Shown piece after piece: positions 42,150 through 52,202 of a DNA stretch of 64,000 nucleotides. The notes below the pieces were generated by a model, which ran no database searches, was not told the origin of the DNA, and saw nothing but the letters and a program-made list of their open reading frames with translations. Source of the DNA: Diplonema papillatum. Its lineage: Eukaryota > Euglenozoa > Diplonemea > Diplonemida > Diplonemidae. The DNA lies in the NCBI GenBank assembly GCA_030068145.1, contig JAPJBO010000684.1:1-64000 (forward strand), given 5' to 3'. A program made the translations under genes and the position numbers. Position 1 is the stretch's first letter; each line of letters begins with the position of its first letter.

Positions 42150-42712
42150 CTTTAGTCACAGTCGCACAAGGCATTTTACCAGGAAAATTCTTTAGTCACA
42201 GTCGCGATTGTGAGTCATGGCATTTTCATTATGAAAATCTTTAGTCACAGACGCGATTGTGACCTTTAACATTTTCACTATGAAAATCTTTAGTCGTAGT
42301 CGCAATGCAAAATTTTGCTTTACCTTGGAAAAACCTTTAGTCACAGTCACACAAGGCATTTTACCAGGAAAATTCTTTAGTCACAGTCGTGATGGTGGCC
42401 CTTAACATTTTCACTATGAAAATCTTTAGTCACAGTCGCGATTGTGACCCTTCACATTTTCACTATGAAAATCTTTAGTCACAGTCGCGATTGTGGCCCT
42501 TCACATTTTGCATTGCGACTGTGACTAAAGATTTTCATAGTGAAAATGTTAAGGGTCACAATCGCGACTGTGACTAAAGATTTTCATAATGAAAATGTGA
42601 AGGGTCACAATTGCGACTGTGACTAAAGATTTTCATAGAAAATGTTAAGGGTCACAATCGCGACTGTGACTAAAGATTTTCATAGTGAAAATGTTAAGGG
42701 AGAGCCTCTCTG
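42150..42712. repeat. Inverted array of a 49-bp unit
   Basis: CTTTAGTCACAGTCGCGATT plus a tail ending ATTTTCACTATGAAAAT repeats in one orientation to about 42510 and then in the opposite orientation to 42712. The whole is a long imperfect palindrome centred near 42511. Some left units end in ACCAGGAAAATT instead. Confidence 0.92.
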
Positions 42713-42715
42713 TAT

Positions 42716-42927
42716 CATGCAGGGTCAAAACCTTGTGTCTTTTTGAAAATGGCAAAAAAAAAAATTCCGGAAAAAAATTGGGTTTTTTGAATTTTAAAAG
42801 TTTGGAACAAACTCTGCAGTAATTTTTGAGGAAGTTGAGCAAAATTTTTCTTTTCCAAAAAAAAATTTAGGGCTCCATCGGCCCCGCGGGAGCGTTTTAA
42901 AAAGACACAAGGTTTTGACCCTGCATG
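42716..42927 (+). mobile_element. MITE-M copy 10
   Basis: 212 bp, GTAT duplication at 42712-42715 and 42928-42931. Confidence 0.93.
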
Positions 42928-42937
42928 GTATGTTACA

Positions 42938-43143
42938 CATGCCAACCTTGTGTCTTTTTGAAAATGGCAAAAAAAAAAATTTCGGAAAAAAATTGGGTTT
43001 TTTGAATTTTAAAAGTTTGGAACAAACTCTGCAGTAATTTTTGAGGAAGTTGAGCAAAATTTTTTTTTTCCAAAAAATATTTTTAGGGCTCCATCGGCCC
43101 CGTGGGAGCGTTTTAAAAAGACACAAGGTTTTGACCCTGCATG
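42938..43143 (+). mobile_element. MITE-M copy 11 (left terminus damaged)
   Basis: The left terminal repeat starts only at CCAACCTTGTGTC. The right end is complete and followed by ATAT. Confidence 0.85.
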
Positions 43144-43147
43144 ATAT

Positions 43148-43359
43148 CATGCAGGGTCAAAACCTTGTGTCTTTTTGAAAATGGCAAAAAAAAAAATTTC
43201 GGAAAAAAATTGGGGTTTTTGAATTTTAAAAGTTTGGAACAAACTCTGCAGTAATTTTTGAGGAAGTTGAGCAAATTTTTTTTTTTCCAAAAAATTTCTT
43301 AGGGCTCCATCGGCCCCGCGGGAGCGTTTTAAAAAGACACAAGGTTTTGACCCTGCATG
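43148..43359 (+). mobile_element. MITE-M copy 12
   Basis: 212 bp, ATAT on both sides (43144-43147 and 43360-43363). Copies 10-12 lie almost end to end. Confidence 0.92.
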
Positions 43360-43418
43360 ATATACGTTCTCTCACTGGTCAAAATGAGAGAAAAACGGAA
43401 AAACTCACTGGTAGTGAG

Positions 43419-43610
43419 TTTTTTTTTATCGGGTTGAGGGGGCCTTGTGTGAGCCCCGAGGGGCTGGGAAATGCCTCGAGACAGAAAAAAACGCCCCGAG
43501 GGACGTCGAGCCGGAGCGAAGCGGAGGCGAGACGTCCCGAGGGGCGTTTTTTTCTGTCGAGAGGCATTTCCCAGCCCCGAGAAGGCCCCCTCAACCCGAT
43601 AAAAAAAAAC
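43419..43610. repeat. 192-bp GC-rich palindrome
   Basis: Arms of about 85 bp are nearly complementary (TATCGGGTTGAGGGGGCC against GGCCCCCTCAACCCGATA; CCCCGAGGG against CCCTCGGGG-type words). The short centre contains GAGCCGGAGCGAAGCGGAGG. Outside lie ACTCACTGGTAGTGAG and related words. Confidence 0.92.
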
Positions 43611-43722
43611 GAACGAACAGTGAGGTTTTTTTCTGAGTTTTGAGCATTTTAACCAGTGAGTGACTATTTTTCTCACACAAGCAGCAGTTTTTCCGAACTA
43701 CCAGGTTTCCACACCACCATAG

Positions 43723-43935
43723 CATGCAGGGTCAGAACCTTGTGTCTTTTTAAAATGCTCCCGCGGGGCCGATGGACCCCAAAAATAAAATTTGGCAAAA
43801 AAAAAAAATTGCTCAACTTCCACAAAAATTACTGCAGAGTTTGTTCCAAACTTTTAAAATTCAAAAAACCCAATTTTTTTCTGGAAATTTTTTTTTTGCC
43901 ATTTCCAAAAAGACACAAGGTTTTGACCCTGCATG
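43723..43935 (-). mobile_element. MITE-M copy 13
   Basis: 213 bp, reverse orientation, ATAG duplication at 43719-43722 and 43936-43939. Confidence 0.93.
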
Positions 43936-44235
43936 ATAGAGGTACTGGTAATGGCGCGTTTTTTTTAGAGTGGTGGAGAAACCAACTTTGTTGTTCTGGC
44001 AAGGCTAGGTAGTTACAGGAAAGGGTGGAAGGAAGTGTGGGGGCTGGGGGGCAAAAAATCAACTCACAGGAAGCGTTCTCGGGCCAAACTGTTGCTTTTT
44101 TTGGCTTTTTTGGCCGCCACTGTACCAGTACAGTACCATTGAGAAAAAACTGGGACCAGTGAGTTGTTAAAAGTTTCTCTCACTGGTAGCAGTGAGAGAA
44201 AAAAGTTTCTCTCACTGGCAGCAGTGAGAGAATAA

Positions 44236-44447
44236 AATGCAGGGTCAAAACCTTGTGTCTTTTCGGAAATGGCAAAAAAAAAAGTTCCGGAAAAAAATTG
44301 GGGTTTTTGAATTTTAAAATTTTGGAACAAACTCTGCAGTAATTTTTGAGGAAGTTGAGCAATTTCTTTTTTTTCCAACTTTTTTTTTTGGGGTCCATCG
44401 GCCCTGTGGGAGCGTTTTAAAAAGACACAAGGTTCTGACCCTGCATG
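44236..44447 (+). mobile_element. MITE-M copy 14
   Basis: 212 bp, first base mutated (AATGCAGGG), ATAA at 44232-44235 and 44448-44451. Confidence 0.91.
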
Positions 44448-44451
44448 ATAA

Positions 44452-44662
44452 CATGCAGGGTCAAAACCTTGTGTCTTTTTGAAAATGGCAAAAAAAAAAT
44501 TCCGGAAAAAAATTGGGGTTCTTGAATTTTAAAATTTTGGAACAAACTCTGCAGTAATTTTTGAGGAAGTTGAGCAAAATTTTTTTTTTCCAAAAAATTT
44601 TTTAGGGCTCCATCGGCCCCGCGGGAGCGTTTTAAAAAGACACAAGGTTTTGACCCTGCATG
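44452..44662 (+). mobile_element. MITE-M copy 15
   Basis: 211 bp. It shares the ATAA at 44448-44451 with copy 14 and has ATAA at 44663-44666. It was probably inserted into one copy of the other's target duplication. Confidence 0.91.
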
Positions 44663-44668
44663 ATAAGC

Positions 44669-44859
44669 ATTTATTCGGCAAGATAATTTCCGTTTATTTT
44701 GTCGAGGTGTCGGTTTAGTCCCGAGGGAGGCCGAGGGGGGTTTGCAACCTGAGCCACGAGCGGAGCGAGCGGCGAGGGGTTGCAAACCCCCCCGAGGGCC
44801 TCCCGAGGGACTAAAACCGACACCGAGGCAAAATTGGCGGAAATTATTGCCGAATAAAT
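44669..44859. repeat. 191-bp GC-rich palindrome
   Basis: The arms begin ATTTATTCGGCAA and end CCGAATAAAT. Inner words GTTTTAGTCCC and GGGACTAAAAC pair. The centre has GAGCGGAGCGAGCGGCGAG. It closely resembles the palindrome at 43419-43610 in length and in its CGAGG/CCCGAGGG style, but not in exact sequence. Confidence 0.92.
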
Positions 44860-45135
44860 GATTTTATTGGGAAAAATAAATTCCCGAGGATGGAAAGAAA
44901 ACCATACTGCTTTGCAGTTATGTTGGTGTCTAGCAGAACGTTGCGTAGCAAATGTGCACGGCAGAACGTTGTGTAAGACGTTGAGCATATTGCATTGCAG
45001 TTACATTGGTGTTTAGCAGAACGTTGCGTTGCAAATGTGCGCAGCAGCGCAGCTTCCTACCCAGCACGACAGCACCTGTGCAGTCCTTCATGCAAGCGCC
45101 CATGCAAGCAGCATCGTATGTTGTGAACTACAACG

Positions 45136-45543
45136 TCAACCTGCCGGGACTCCCCCAGTTGCAGCAGAACAACCAGGCACATTGATCTGTGACCTGTCAC
45201 TTACAACAACTCCACTCCTACACAATGTTCTGCTACGCAATGTCTCAGACACACAACGTGCAAGATCGTACAACTCAGGGTGCTCAACTGCAAGCTTCTG
45301 GCTATACTTTTGGTAGTATGTCGATGCCAAGCGAGAAAGTATACTCGCGACTGACGAGCCCTTCTGTGACTCGTGCAATTTGTCCAGGTACAGGACAAAG
45401 TCAGTTTTTGACGGCTTCCTCGTTTTGATTTTGGCAAACGTTGCGAACGCTTCCCACTCCGCCTCGTACACAGGTGCACTTTTTGCAGGCACCTTGGCGT
45501 TCTTCAGAATGTCATCTGCCTCGCGCTGGCGCTTCGACTGCAT
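45136..45543 (-). CDS. Tyrosine-recombinase-like core-binding domain fragment (exon or remnant)
   Basis: The 135-codon frame starts at the ATG at 45543 and is open upstream to about 45610, so the true start may be an upstream exon. Residues about 25-100 have the pattern of the SAM-like core-binding domain of tyrosine recombinases (PVYEAEWEAFATFAK, TDFVLYLDKLHES, then SSVASILSRLASTYYQKY). No catalytic R-H-R-Y domain follows. The C-terminal 30 residues look like read-through. It is possibly part of a Crypton, Ngaro or DIRS element or an intron-containing gene. Confidence 0.45.
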   Translation of the reverse strand: MQSKRQREADDILKNAKVPAKSAPVYEAEWEAFATFAKIKTRKPSKTDFVLYLDKLHESQKGSSVASILSRLASTYYQKYSQKLAVEHPELYDLARCVSETLRSRTLCRSGVVVSDRSQINVPGCSAATGGVPAG

Positions 45544-45708
45544 CGGGATTTTGATTTCTTCCTCTGTCCTTGGGCTGTTTTCACAGTTGGCAGGATCAGA
45601 AAGGATGAATTAGACTCAAAACGAGCTCAAAACACGCGATTTCACTCACCACAGGGAGAAAAAAAATTTTGCGAGGGGTCTCCCCTACAGATTTCTGCCT
45701 ACGACCTT

Positions 45709-45862
45709 ATTTTGCGCCGCCAGCTATTTTCAGTCGGAAAAATAAACGAATTTATTTCGCCGCCAGCTATTTTCAGTTGGAAAAATAAACGAATTTATTT
45801 CCCTAGGGACAATAAATTTCATTTATTTGTTTCGACTGAAAATAGCTGGCGGCGCAAAATAA
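45709..45862. repeat. Palindrome of about 150 bp with internal duplication
   Basis: GCGCCGCCAGCTATTTTCAG on the left pairs with CTGAAAATAGCTGGCGGCGC on the right. The left arm contains a second copy of GCCGCCAGCTATTTTCAGT. The loop has AATAAATTTCATTTATT. Confidence 0.88.
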
Positions 45863-46132
45863 ATTCCGAGATCGGAAAAAAATAAATTCGTTTATTTGTC
45901 CGGCCTGTGTAAACACAACGGAATCTTGTCAAAAAATAAACGAAATTTATCGTCACGCTCCGCAAGCCATTTCCACCAGAGGGAATTTATTTTTCCCAAT
46001 AAAAAAGTTTCTCTCACTGGTAGCAGTGAGAGAAACTTTTAACAACTCACTGGTTTACCAGTGCTACAAAGGAGTGAGATAAAAAGGGAAAAACTCACTG
46101 GTAGTGAGAAAAACTGCTGGGAGTGAGAGAAA

Positions 46133-46282
46133 ATGGGTTTGTTGAATTTTAAAAGTTTGGAACAAACTCTGCGGTAATTTTTGAGGAAGTTGAGCAATTT
46201 TTTTTTTTTCCAAAAAAATTTTTAGGGCTCCATCGGCCCCGCGGGAGCGTTTTAAAAAGACACAAGGTTTTGACCCTGCATG
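46133..46282 (+). mobile_element. MITE-M copy 16 (left part missing)
   Basis: Retains the interior from GGGTTTGTTGAATTTTAAAA and the complete right terminus, followed by ATAT. Confidence 0.85.
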
Positions 46283-46577
46283 ATATCGTCGCGCATGAGC
46301 CCGCCACCGGTGTTCTAGAACACTGCGCGGCACTGCATAACCCGCCGTGTCCCATCAAACACCAACCATTGGTAGCCATGGCCCTGTGGTAGGTAATAAG
46401 TGAAAGGATGCTTGATCGCGATCGATTGTGGTTGTCGTGCCGAGGGCCCATTGCTTTGGTAGAGCAAACGCAAAAATGCAGAGTGTAAACGAGGTGGATC
46501 GAGGTTGGCTGACAGTGAAGGAAAAAGTATGAGCCCAGTCTACCGACAGAGTGTTTGCACTTTCCAAGCACTCCGGT

Positions 46578-47046
46578 TCAGCAGACGCCTTCACTATTCC
46601 TCATGCTGAGTTGCTGACGAAGGACGTAGTCACAGCGCCAGTCACCCGGGCAACAGTAAGCAGCCTGAACAGCTGCTTTTCTGACAACAGGGCCGGACGG
46701 CCCCTTTTTTCCCGCCACTGTCTTCCCGTCATCGAGTTTGGCAGAATCGTCATAAAACCGCTTCGCGCCTCCTTTGGACAGCGGTCTCTCGTTCCCGTCC
46801 GCTGACCACTGCCTGATTGCACCGTTCAAGCCGTACGCCCTTACGTAGTTCACGATCTTTTCCTTGTCGGTTTCGCACCACTCCACCCCCTTCTTGCCGT
46901 GGCGAAGTGCCCTTTGCCTTGTTCTTGTCGCGCACTTCTGCTTGGATCGCCAACGCCTGCTTCTTTGTCACCGCGCCGTTTCCTGCCACGGCTTGTTCGA
47001 GTGCTTCGCATCTCTCGCGTTCGACTACCCATTTGGCAAGAGACAT
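46578..47046 (-). pseudogene. Transposase N-terminal (helix-turn-helix) remnant with two frameshifts
   Basis: It starts MSLAKWVVERERCE at 47046. After about 54 codons it moves to a second frame with TDKEKIVNYVRAYGLNGAIR, which looks like a helix-turn-helix. It then moves to a third frame with KRGRPALLSEKQLFRLLTVA, a motif order typical of pogo- or Tc1-like transposase N-termini. The stop is near 46600. The catalytic DDE part is missing. Confidence 0.45.
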
Positions 47047-49503
47047 TTCTTATTTCACCTGATGCCCCTCGGCCCAACCCCGACTAAGTGGAAACGTGCC
47101 CGGGCGGAATAAGGTGGGCCGGACAAATGGTCCAATTGGGTTGTCGTCGTGCGGTCCAACCTTTGTCCGGTCCGATGCTAGCATCAAGTCTTTTTGGGTG
47201 AAAGGGGCTAAAGGGAGAGTAAACCTGGGAAAATCTGCCCCGAACACTAAACTACGACTTTTCCTCCGAGTACTAATTTCGGGTTTGATTGAACCAGCCG
47301 TCAGCCTGCCAGCCAGAACGCCTCCGATTGCGTCACTATCGGCGCAGTCATCCTCTGTGACAGGGCCGCGGTTCGCGCCGCGCCTCCGACGTAGCGACTT
47401 CCGCCCGCCGTAGTCGCGCTTTCTTCGTGTTTACTCTGTCGTCCCCTCCTGTGTCTTCACATTAAACTGCATCTTCCCTCATCTACTGAAAGAAGAAAAT
47501 CCGCGATCTGTCCGGCTAGTCAAGAATTCGAGAGTTTCGTGCCGCTTATCTTTCCCCTTCCTCTTTGTCTGACTTGCGCTACTACTTCGCCAAGGCCGAT
47601 GTGCCCGAAGGAATGCGAAGAGTTCAGCCTTCCATACGCATAGACGCCCCAGTCATGTCGTCTCGTGCCCAGAAAGTTGCGTTTCTGCACGCCCACTATG
47701 CCTGCTGCGTGAGCAGTCTACACTTCTTGCAACGTCACAACGTGGTAAGCCACAACTGACAGGTGATAGATACAGCAGGGTAGCCAGGTTTGAAGGAATC
47801 CTGCATTTTGCGTTGTTTTGTGATCCTCTGCGTTATTTTCTGATTTGGATTGACCTTATGTGATATCATTCCCGGCTACTCGCGTCCTCCACATCGCGGC
47901 GTGCCTATCGGCGCAAGCGAGAAAGCGAAGACTCCGATTCCTTTTCGGATTATGAGATCGTGAGCAACTGCCAACAACAGTTGCAGCCGACTAGAGTTGC
48001 GCCGCGCCGAAAGCGCGGAAAAAGTGACCTTTCTGGAGTCACGTAGCGAAAAGCTGGCATAGTGTGGTACTCATTTGCTTGCAAATGACTCCCCACTAAC
48101 GCAACAAGACGACGATTTTTCTTGATTTTTTGTGATTTGGATTGATTTTTTGGGATTCCAAAAGTTGACCCATGACAATTTGTGATTCCCCCCGTCGACC
48201 CGATGACCATGACCACCCCATACTGTGTGAGAAAAGTAGCCCTCCAGTGCGCAACGAGCGTGTGGAAAAGTCGCGTGGCAGGTGGAAACCCCAATAATGT
48301 TCTGGAAAATTTTTTTTGGCCATTTCCAAAAAGACACAAGGTTTTGACCCTAGGCACACCAGCTTTCTGTCTTGCGCAAGCCAACACAGGCACACTGGAA
48401 TTCTGTCTTGATCCCTGTTGGCAGGGATCAACCTTCTTCCTTGGCGTGTCCAGGGCCAGTCCATAGCTAGAATGCTGCCCCGGTCCACGGGCTGTAGAAA
48501 GGGCGGAGGCGAGATGAACGTAGCGGACCTTCCGAGTCTCCTATGCCGTGTCCTGTTCCTCGGGCGGTGCCCGGTTAGGCGGATGCCGGGCCTCCACACG
48601 AACGATGAGGCGGCGGCAGACCTCTTGGTCCCGGGCACCTCCAGCTTGTGCCGTAGGCTGCTGGTTCTTGCGCATTGATCTTTGGCTTCTCTTCTCTTTT
48701 GCGTCGATCCATTGGGATAGAACCATTGGGATATCCCAGAGTCCCGCGAGGCAAATGCGAGCAGCCAGGCATCGTGAGCCGGCCCGCCGCAGCCAGTTGT
48801 GTTAGATTGAAGCCAACTCAGGCCTTCGCCAGTTGAGCTGTGACTGATGCGGTAGCCAGGAGGACCGATCTCCCCAACTGAGGCAGCCGCCGGGCAGCCA
48901 ACTTCGCCGGTCAGCTCGTTCCCAAGGTACCAGCAAGCCAGCTAAGGAGAGCTAACCGTGAATGATCCTTTGGTAGGTGTGACATGAATTAAACGGATGT
49001 TAAACTGGCGGATGGAGAAGGAACAACGGCTCCGAGTGACTCTCTCCAAGGAGGCAATTTGATAGGTGTTTAGTTCAGCTAATCCCGAGCAAAGCCCGGC
49101 AGGAGTGCGGATCTCCACCAAACCGGATCAGTCATTTGTTTCTCTCGCCCGCCCACCCGAAGAAAATAATGACATGAGACGTTGCACGGTTAGACATGAG
49201 AGGGGGTCACGGGCCACGAGTGGAAAGCTCTGGTGTGCTCACTCGCGAAGGAGCTGCCAGAGGGCATGCCCCTGACCTCCTTCCGTGTAATGCCGTGCAG
49301 GGCACTTCCTGAGCCGCGGCCGGCCGAGGAAGTCTACAAGCGTTTTCGCAGCGTGGTGGCAGAGCTAGGAGCGTGGTCCCGCGAACGGCGAGCAGGGACG
49401 GTGTCAAGGACACACTGCCCGGTCTCCGCCCGGTCAGCGAGCAAGGAGACGGACTCCGCAGAGGGCAGCGCTTAAGAGGTCCCTCAGTCGGAACTCAGCC
49501 GAG
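47047..49503. other. Spacer without a recognised gene (holds one MITE fragment)
   Basis: Short unrelated open frames only. 48296-48352 is the terminal 57 bp of a MITE-M copy (GGCCATTTCCAAAAAGACAC then AAGGTTTTGACCCT). Frames at 47565-47759 and 48418-48678 have no recognised motif. 49066-49475 may be the decayed 5' part of the recombinase pseudogene that follows. Confidence 0.5.
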
Positions 49504-50376
49504 GTGGCCCGCAGGGCCATGCGGGCCCGTTACACGACAGTGGGCTCAAAGGCCACGTATGACTCGAACACGGCCGGGTATGTGTCGTGGTGTAGTATCA
49601 TGGGGGTTGAGCCTCTCCCAACCACGGTGGGGAGATTGGAGGAGTTCGGCGGTCACCTGCTGCTGATGGGCGACGACGGGGCAGCTTGTAGGGCGTCCCA
49701 GATCAAATGGCAGAGAACAAAGCCGCGGGGTTGTGTTCTCGATGACCCGCTGAATATTGTGGGTAGGATGATGGCCGTCCTCGGGAAGGAGTCGCCGGAC
49801 CCACAGCAGGCGGAGCCGCTGGCGTGAAGGAGTTCGGGACGACTTTTGATGCCATCCGGACTACGGGCGACTACGGCGCTGCCCTGATATTCTGGGCGAT
49901 CCGCGCAGGGGAGTCACTCTAAATGAAGGAAGGCTCAGGGTCGAGTGGCCATGGCGAAGGGCAAGAGGAAAGCATGCGGTTCTTGACGTTCAAGGCCATC
50001 AATTTGGTGCCTCCGCTCACGCTTTCCGGCCCGCCGGAGCACCGTCCTCCATCCGCTTCTGCCCGTCGAGGTGTTCACCCTCCTGAAGCGCTTCGCCGGG
50101 TCAAGTCAGCTCCTGTGCCCCAACTGCGGGTACCGCTCATTCAGGGAGGCATTCGGCGATACCAGGACACGGCGGGGACTCTTCGCCGTTATTAACGGGA
50201 TGTCGGCGGGGGAGGAGACCCGCGTACACGACGCAGCGCCAGGGTCGGTGGTTGCTGCACTGGGTGATGAGCTGGGGGACTGGGCGTCGGAGGACGTGGT
50301 GAGGTTGTACGGGGAGAGGGACACGCGCGATCCGTATTGCGTGGAGACGGTCCGGTTTTACAACCGGTGCGCCTAG
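49504..50376 (+). pseudogene. Decayed tyrosine recombinase (phage-integrase fold)
   Basis: In the first frame, YDSNTAGYVSWCSIMG, LPTTVGRLEEFGGHLL and QQAEPLA match the core-binding domain and linker of tyrosine recombinases (typical linker: RQA-PL). After a frameshift at about 49825, RTTGDYGAALIFWAIRAGES matches the start of the catalytic domain. Further shifts lead to RLRVEWPWRRARGKHAV, then a possible zinc ribbon LCPNCGYRSF, and at the end LGDWASEDVVRLYGE, where the Tyr would be the nucleophile. At least three frame changes and one stop (49918-49920) show it is dead. The class (Crypton, DIRS or Ngaro) cannot be decided. Confidence 0.6.
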
Positions 50377-50769
50377 CTCATTGCTATGCCGCACCCTCGT
50401 AGGTTCAGGCAACGGATGTCCAAAAGTGACAGCACCCACGAAAATCTGTTGACAGAGCGCCATAGCAAGAGTTTCTCATCCAATTCTGTGTCATCAAGCA
50501 TGAGTCTTCGCGCGTCGCAGACCCCCCCAGTTCGGGAAAAGGGGTCATGCCCAATATAGGAAAGGGGGTCCTCCCCTCCTGGAAGCTCTAGAGCTCCAGG
50601 AGGACGGAAGGATCACTACCTCTCCTGTTGGTAACATGATGGTCAACCACGCATGAAATGAAAATCAAAGACTGACAAATGAAAGAGACTGGTCTTCATT
50701 AGGCAAGAATGCTAACCACTAGAGTGAGTCAATCACATTCTGAATCGGAGCAGCACTCCGCTCCAGTGA

Positions 50770-51232
50770 CATAGCTAACTAAGCTGGCATGACCTCGCCT
50801 CGATAATCCCCGCGACAGCGCCGAGACAGGCGAAACGTGAGAACGTGGTACTCGTTCTGCCGGAAGCAGAGGAAGGCAAGCGAGAACCCGCAACATCAAC
50901 GCCGACATCAGCAGCGAAAGTCGGGAAGACGGCGCCAACGGCAGCGAAGAAGCGGCAATCGGACTCCGCGGCGGAGCCGGTACCGAAAAGACGCAAAGGA
51001 CGCGTCGATGTGCCACGACCATCGCCCAGGCGCCGAGAAGAAGCAGAAGTCGACGCGCAACCGATGAACCTCGACGAGCAATCGAAGAAGAAGCGAAACA
51101 CCAAACGCGCGCCTGAGCGCGACGATCAAGACGAGCTAAAGAGGCGAAAGCATGACACATCACGTGCGAAGAGATAACCGCGCCGTCGGCGATGCAGATT
51201 ATCGCCACAGATTCTTTGCATTCTAACCCAAA
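50770..51232 (+). pseudogene. LINE-type ORF C-terminal tail and 3' end
   Basis: The frame at 50845-51177 is Lys/Arg/Glu-rich and ends QPMNLDEQSKKKRNTKRA, then ERDDQ-ELKRRKHDTSRAKR. The same basic tail is seen near 61770-61890 and, inverted, near 7860-7930. It is followed by the shared 3' word CGCCACAGATTCTTTGCATT. Some nearby CGATTA repeats may be a LINE tail. The rest of the element is absent. Confidence 0.55.
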
Positions 51233-52202
51233 CGATTATGCTCGATTACGCTCGATTACAATCGATCAGGGGGTAGGTGAATTGGCTCACACAGACAACG
51301 ACGACGCATCCACAAATACTGTTGCTGTCGGATTGCCTACGACAGGCCTGATGATCCGCGTTTTGCCAATCGCTGCGCTCCACTTCGCCAACTCCCTACG
51401 CACCGACGGTGGTACTAATACCCATCCGTGTTCCTTGGTTGAAACTATTAGTTACACACCGTAAGAATTTTAATGCAAACCAGTATTCTCCAGGCGACAC
51501 AGGTTAGAGCTATTTTCATACCTGCAGCCTTGGACGAAAGCTAAGAAGAGTTACTCCGTCCGGAAGCGGATTGACCTCGTTGGAGCGCGACCTTACCCCC
51601 ATTCTCGAAGCATTGTATATGAGCGTTCATTACTGAATCCAGCTCATGCGGAGCGGTTGGTGGAGTGCACATTGCCGCTCCCGCCACCGAGCCGGGTAAG
51701 TTGTAGTCAGTACTTTTCACAGATTTGGAGGAGAAGCTTGGGTTGGAGACAACGTTTTCTCTTGCGGCCACGCGAGGCGAACGAACAGGTGCAGGACTCA
51801 GAAAGAGCAAAATGTTATTATCATTGGAACATGTCTTAGTATTTGCATGCAGTTTTGGATGAATGTGCATCGCCGCAAGATCTGCGGAGCGGGGTTTACG
51901 AGGTAGAACTACCTGAGATATCACAGAAACATTTCAGGTTCACCGACAGTCGAGACAGGGGGTTCGAATACCGATGGGGCACAGTTGCGCGATATCAGTC
52001 ATTGGAGGACATCCCAGAGTAAGAAGAACTTTCGTGCGTGCAATGTTACAGTCCATACATTGCTAACATTCGGCAGGGAGTAAAAGGTCAGTAGAGGCAG
52101 AGAGCGCTCGTCTGGTTAAGATTGCGTGTGAAGCCCGACACACACACGAACACACCGCAGAAACAGTTCCATTGGGAGGGAAGCCCAGGAACAAAACACG
52201 CA
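51233..52202. other. No gene recognised upstream of the Nudix gene
   Basis: Contains a short CTCGATTACG-type repeat at 51238-51270 and otherwise unique sequence. It must include the 5' control region of the Nudix gene. No motif can be assigned. Confidence 0.5.

Noticed and set aside
52122..52202. Longer N-terminus for the Nudix protein
   Set aside because: The upstream frame has no ATG (it opens with TTG); the ATG at 52203 directly precedes the hydrophobic anchor.
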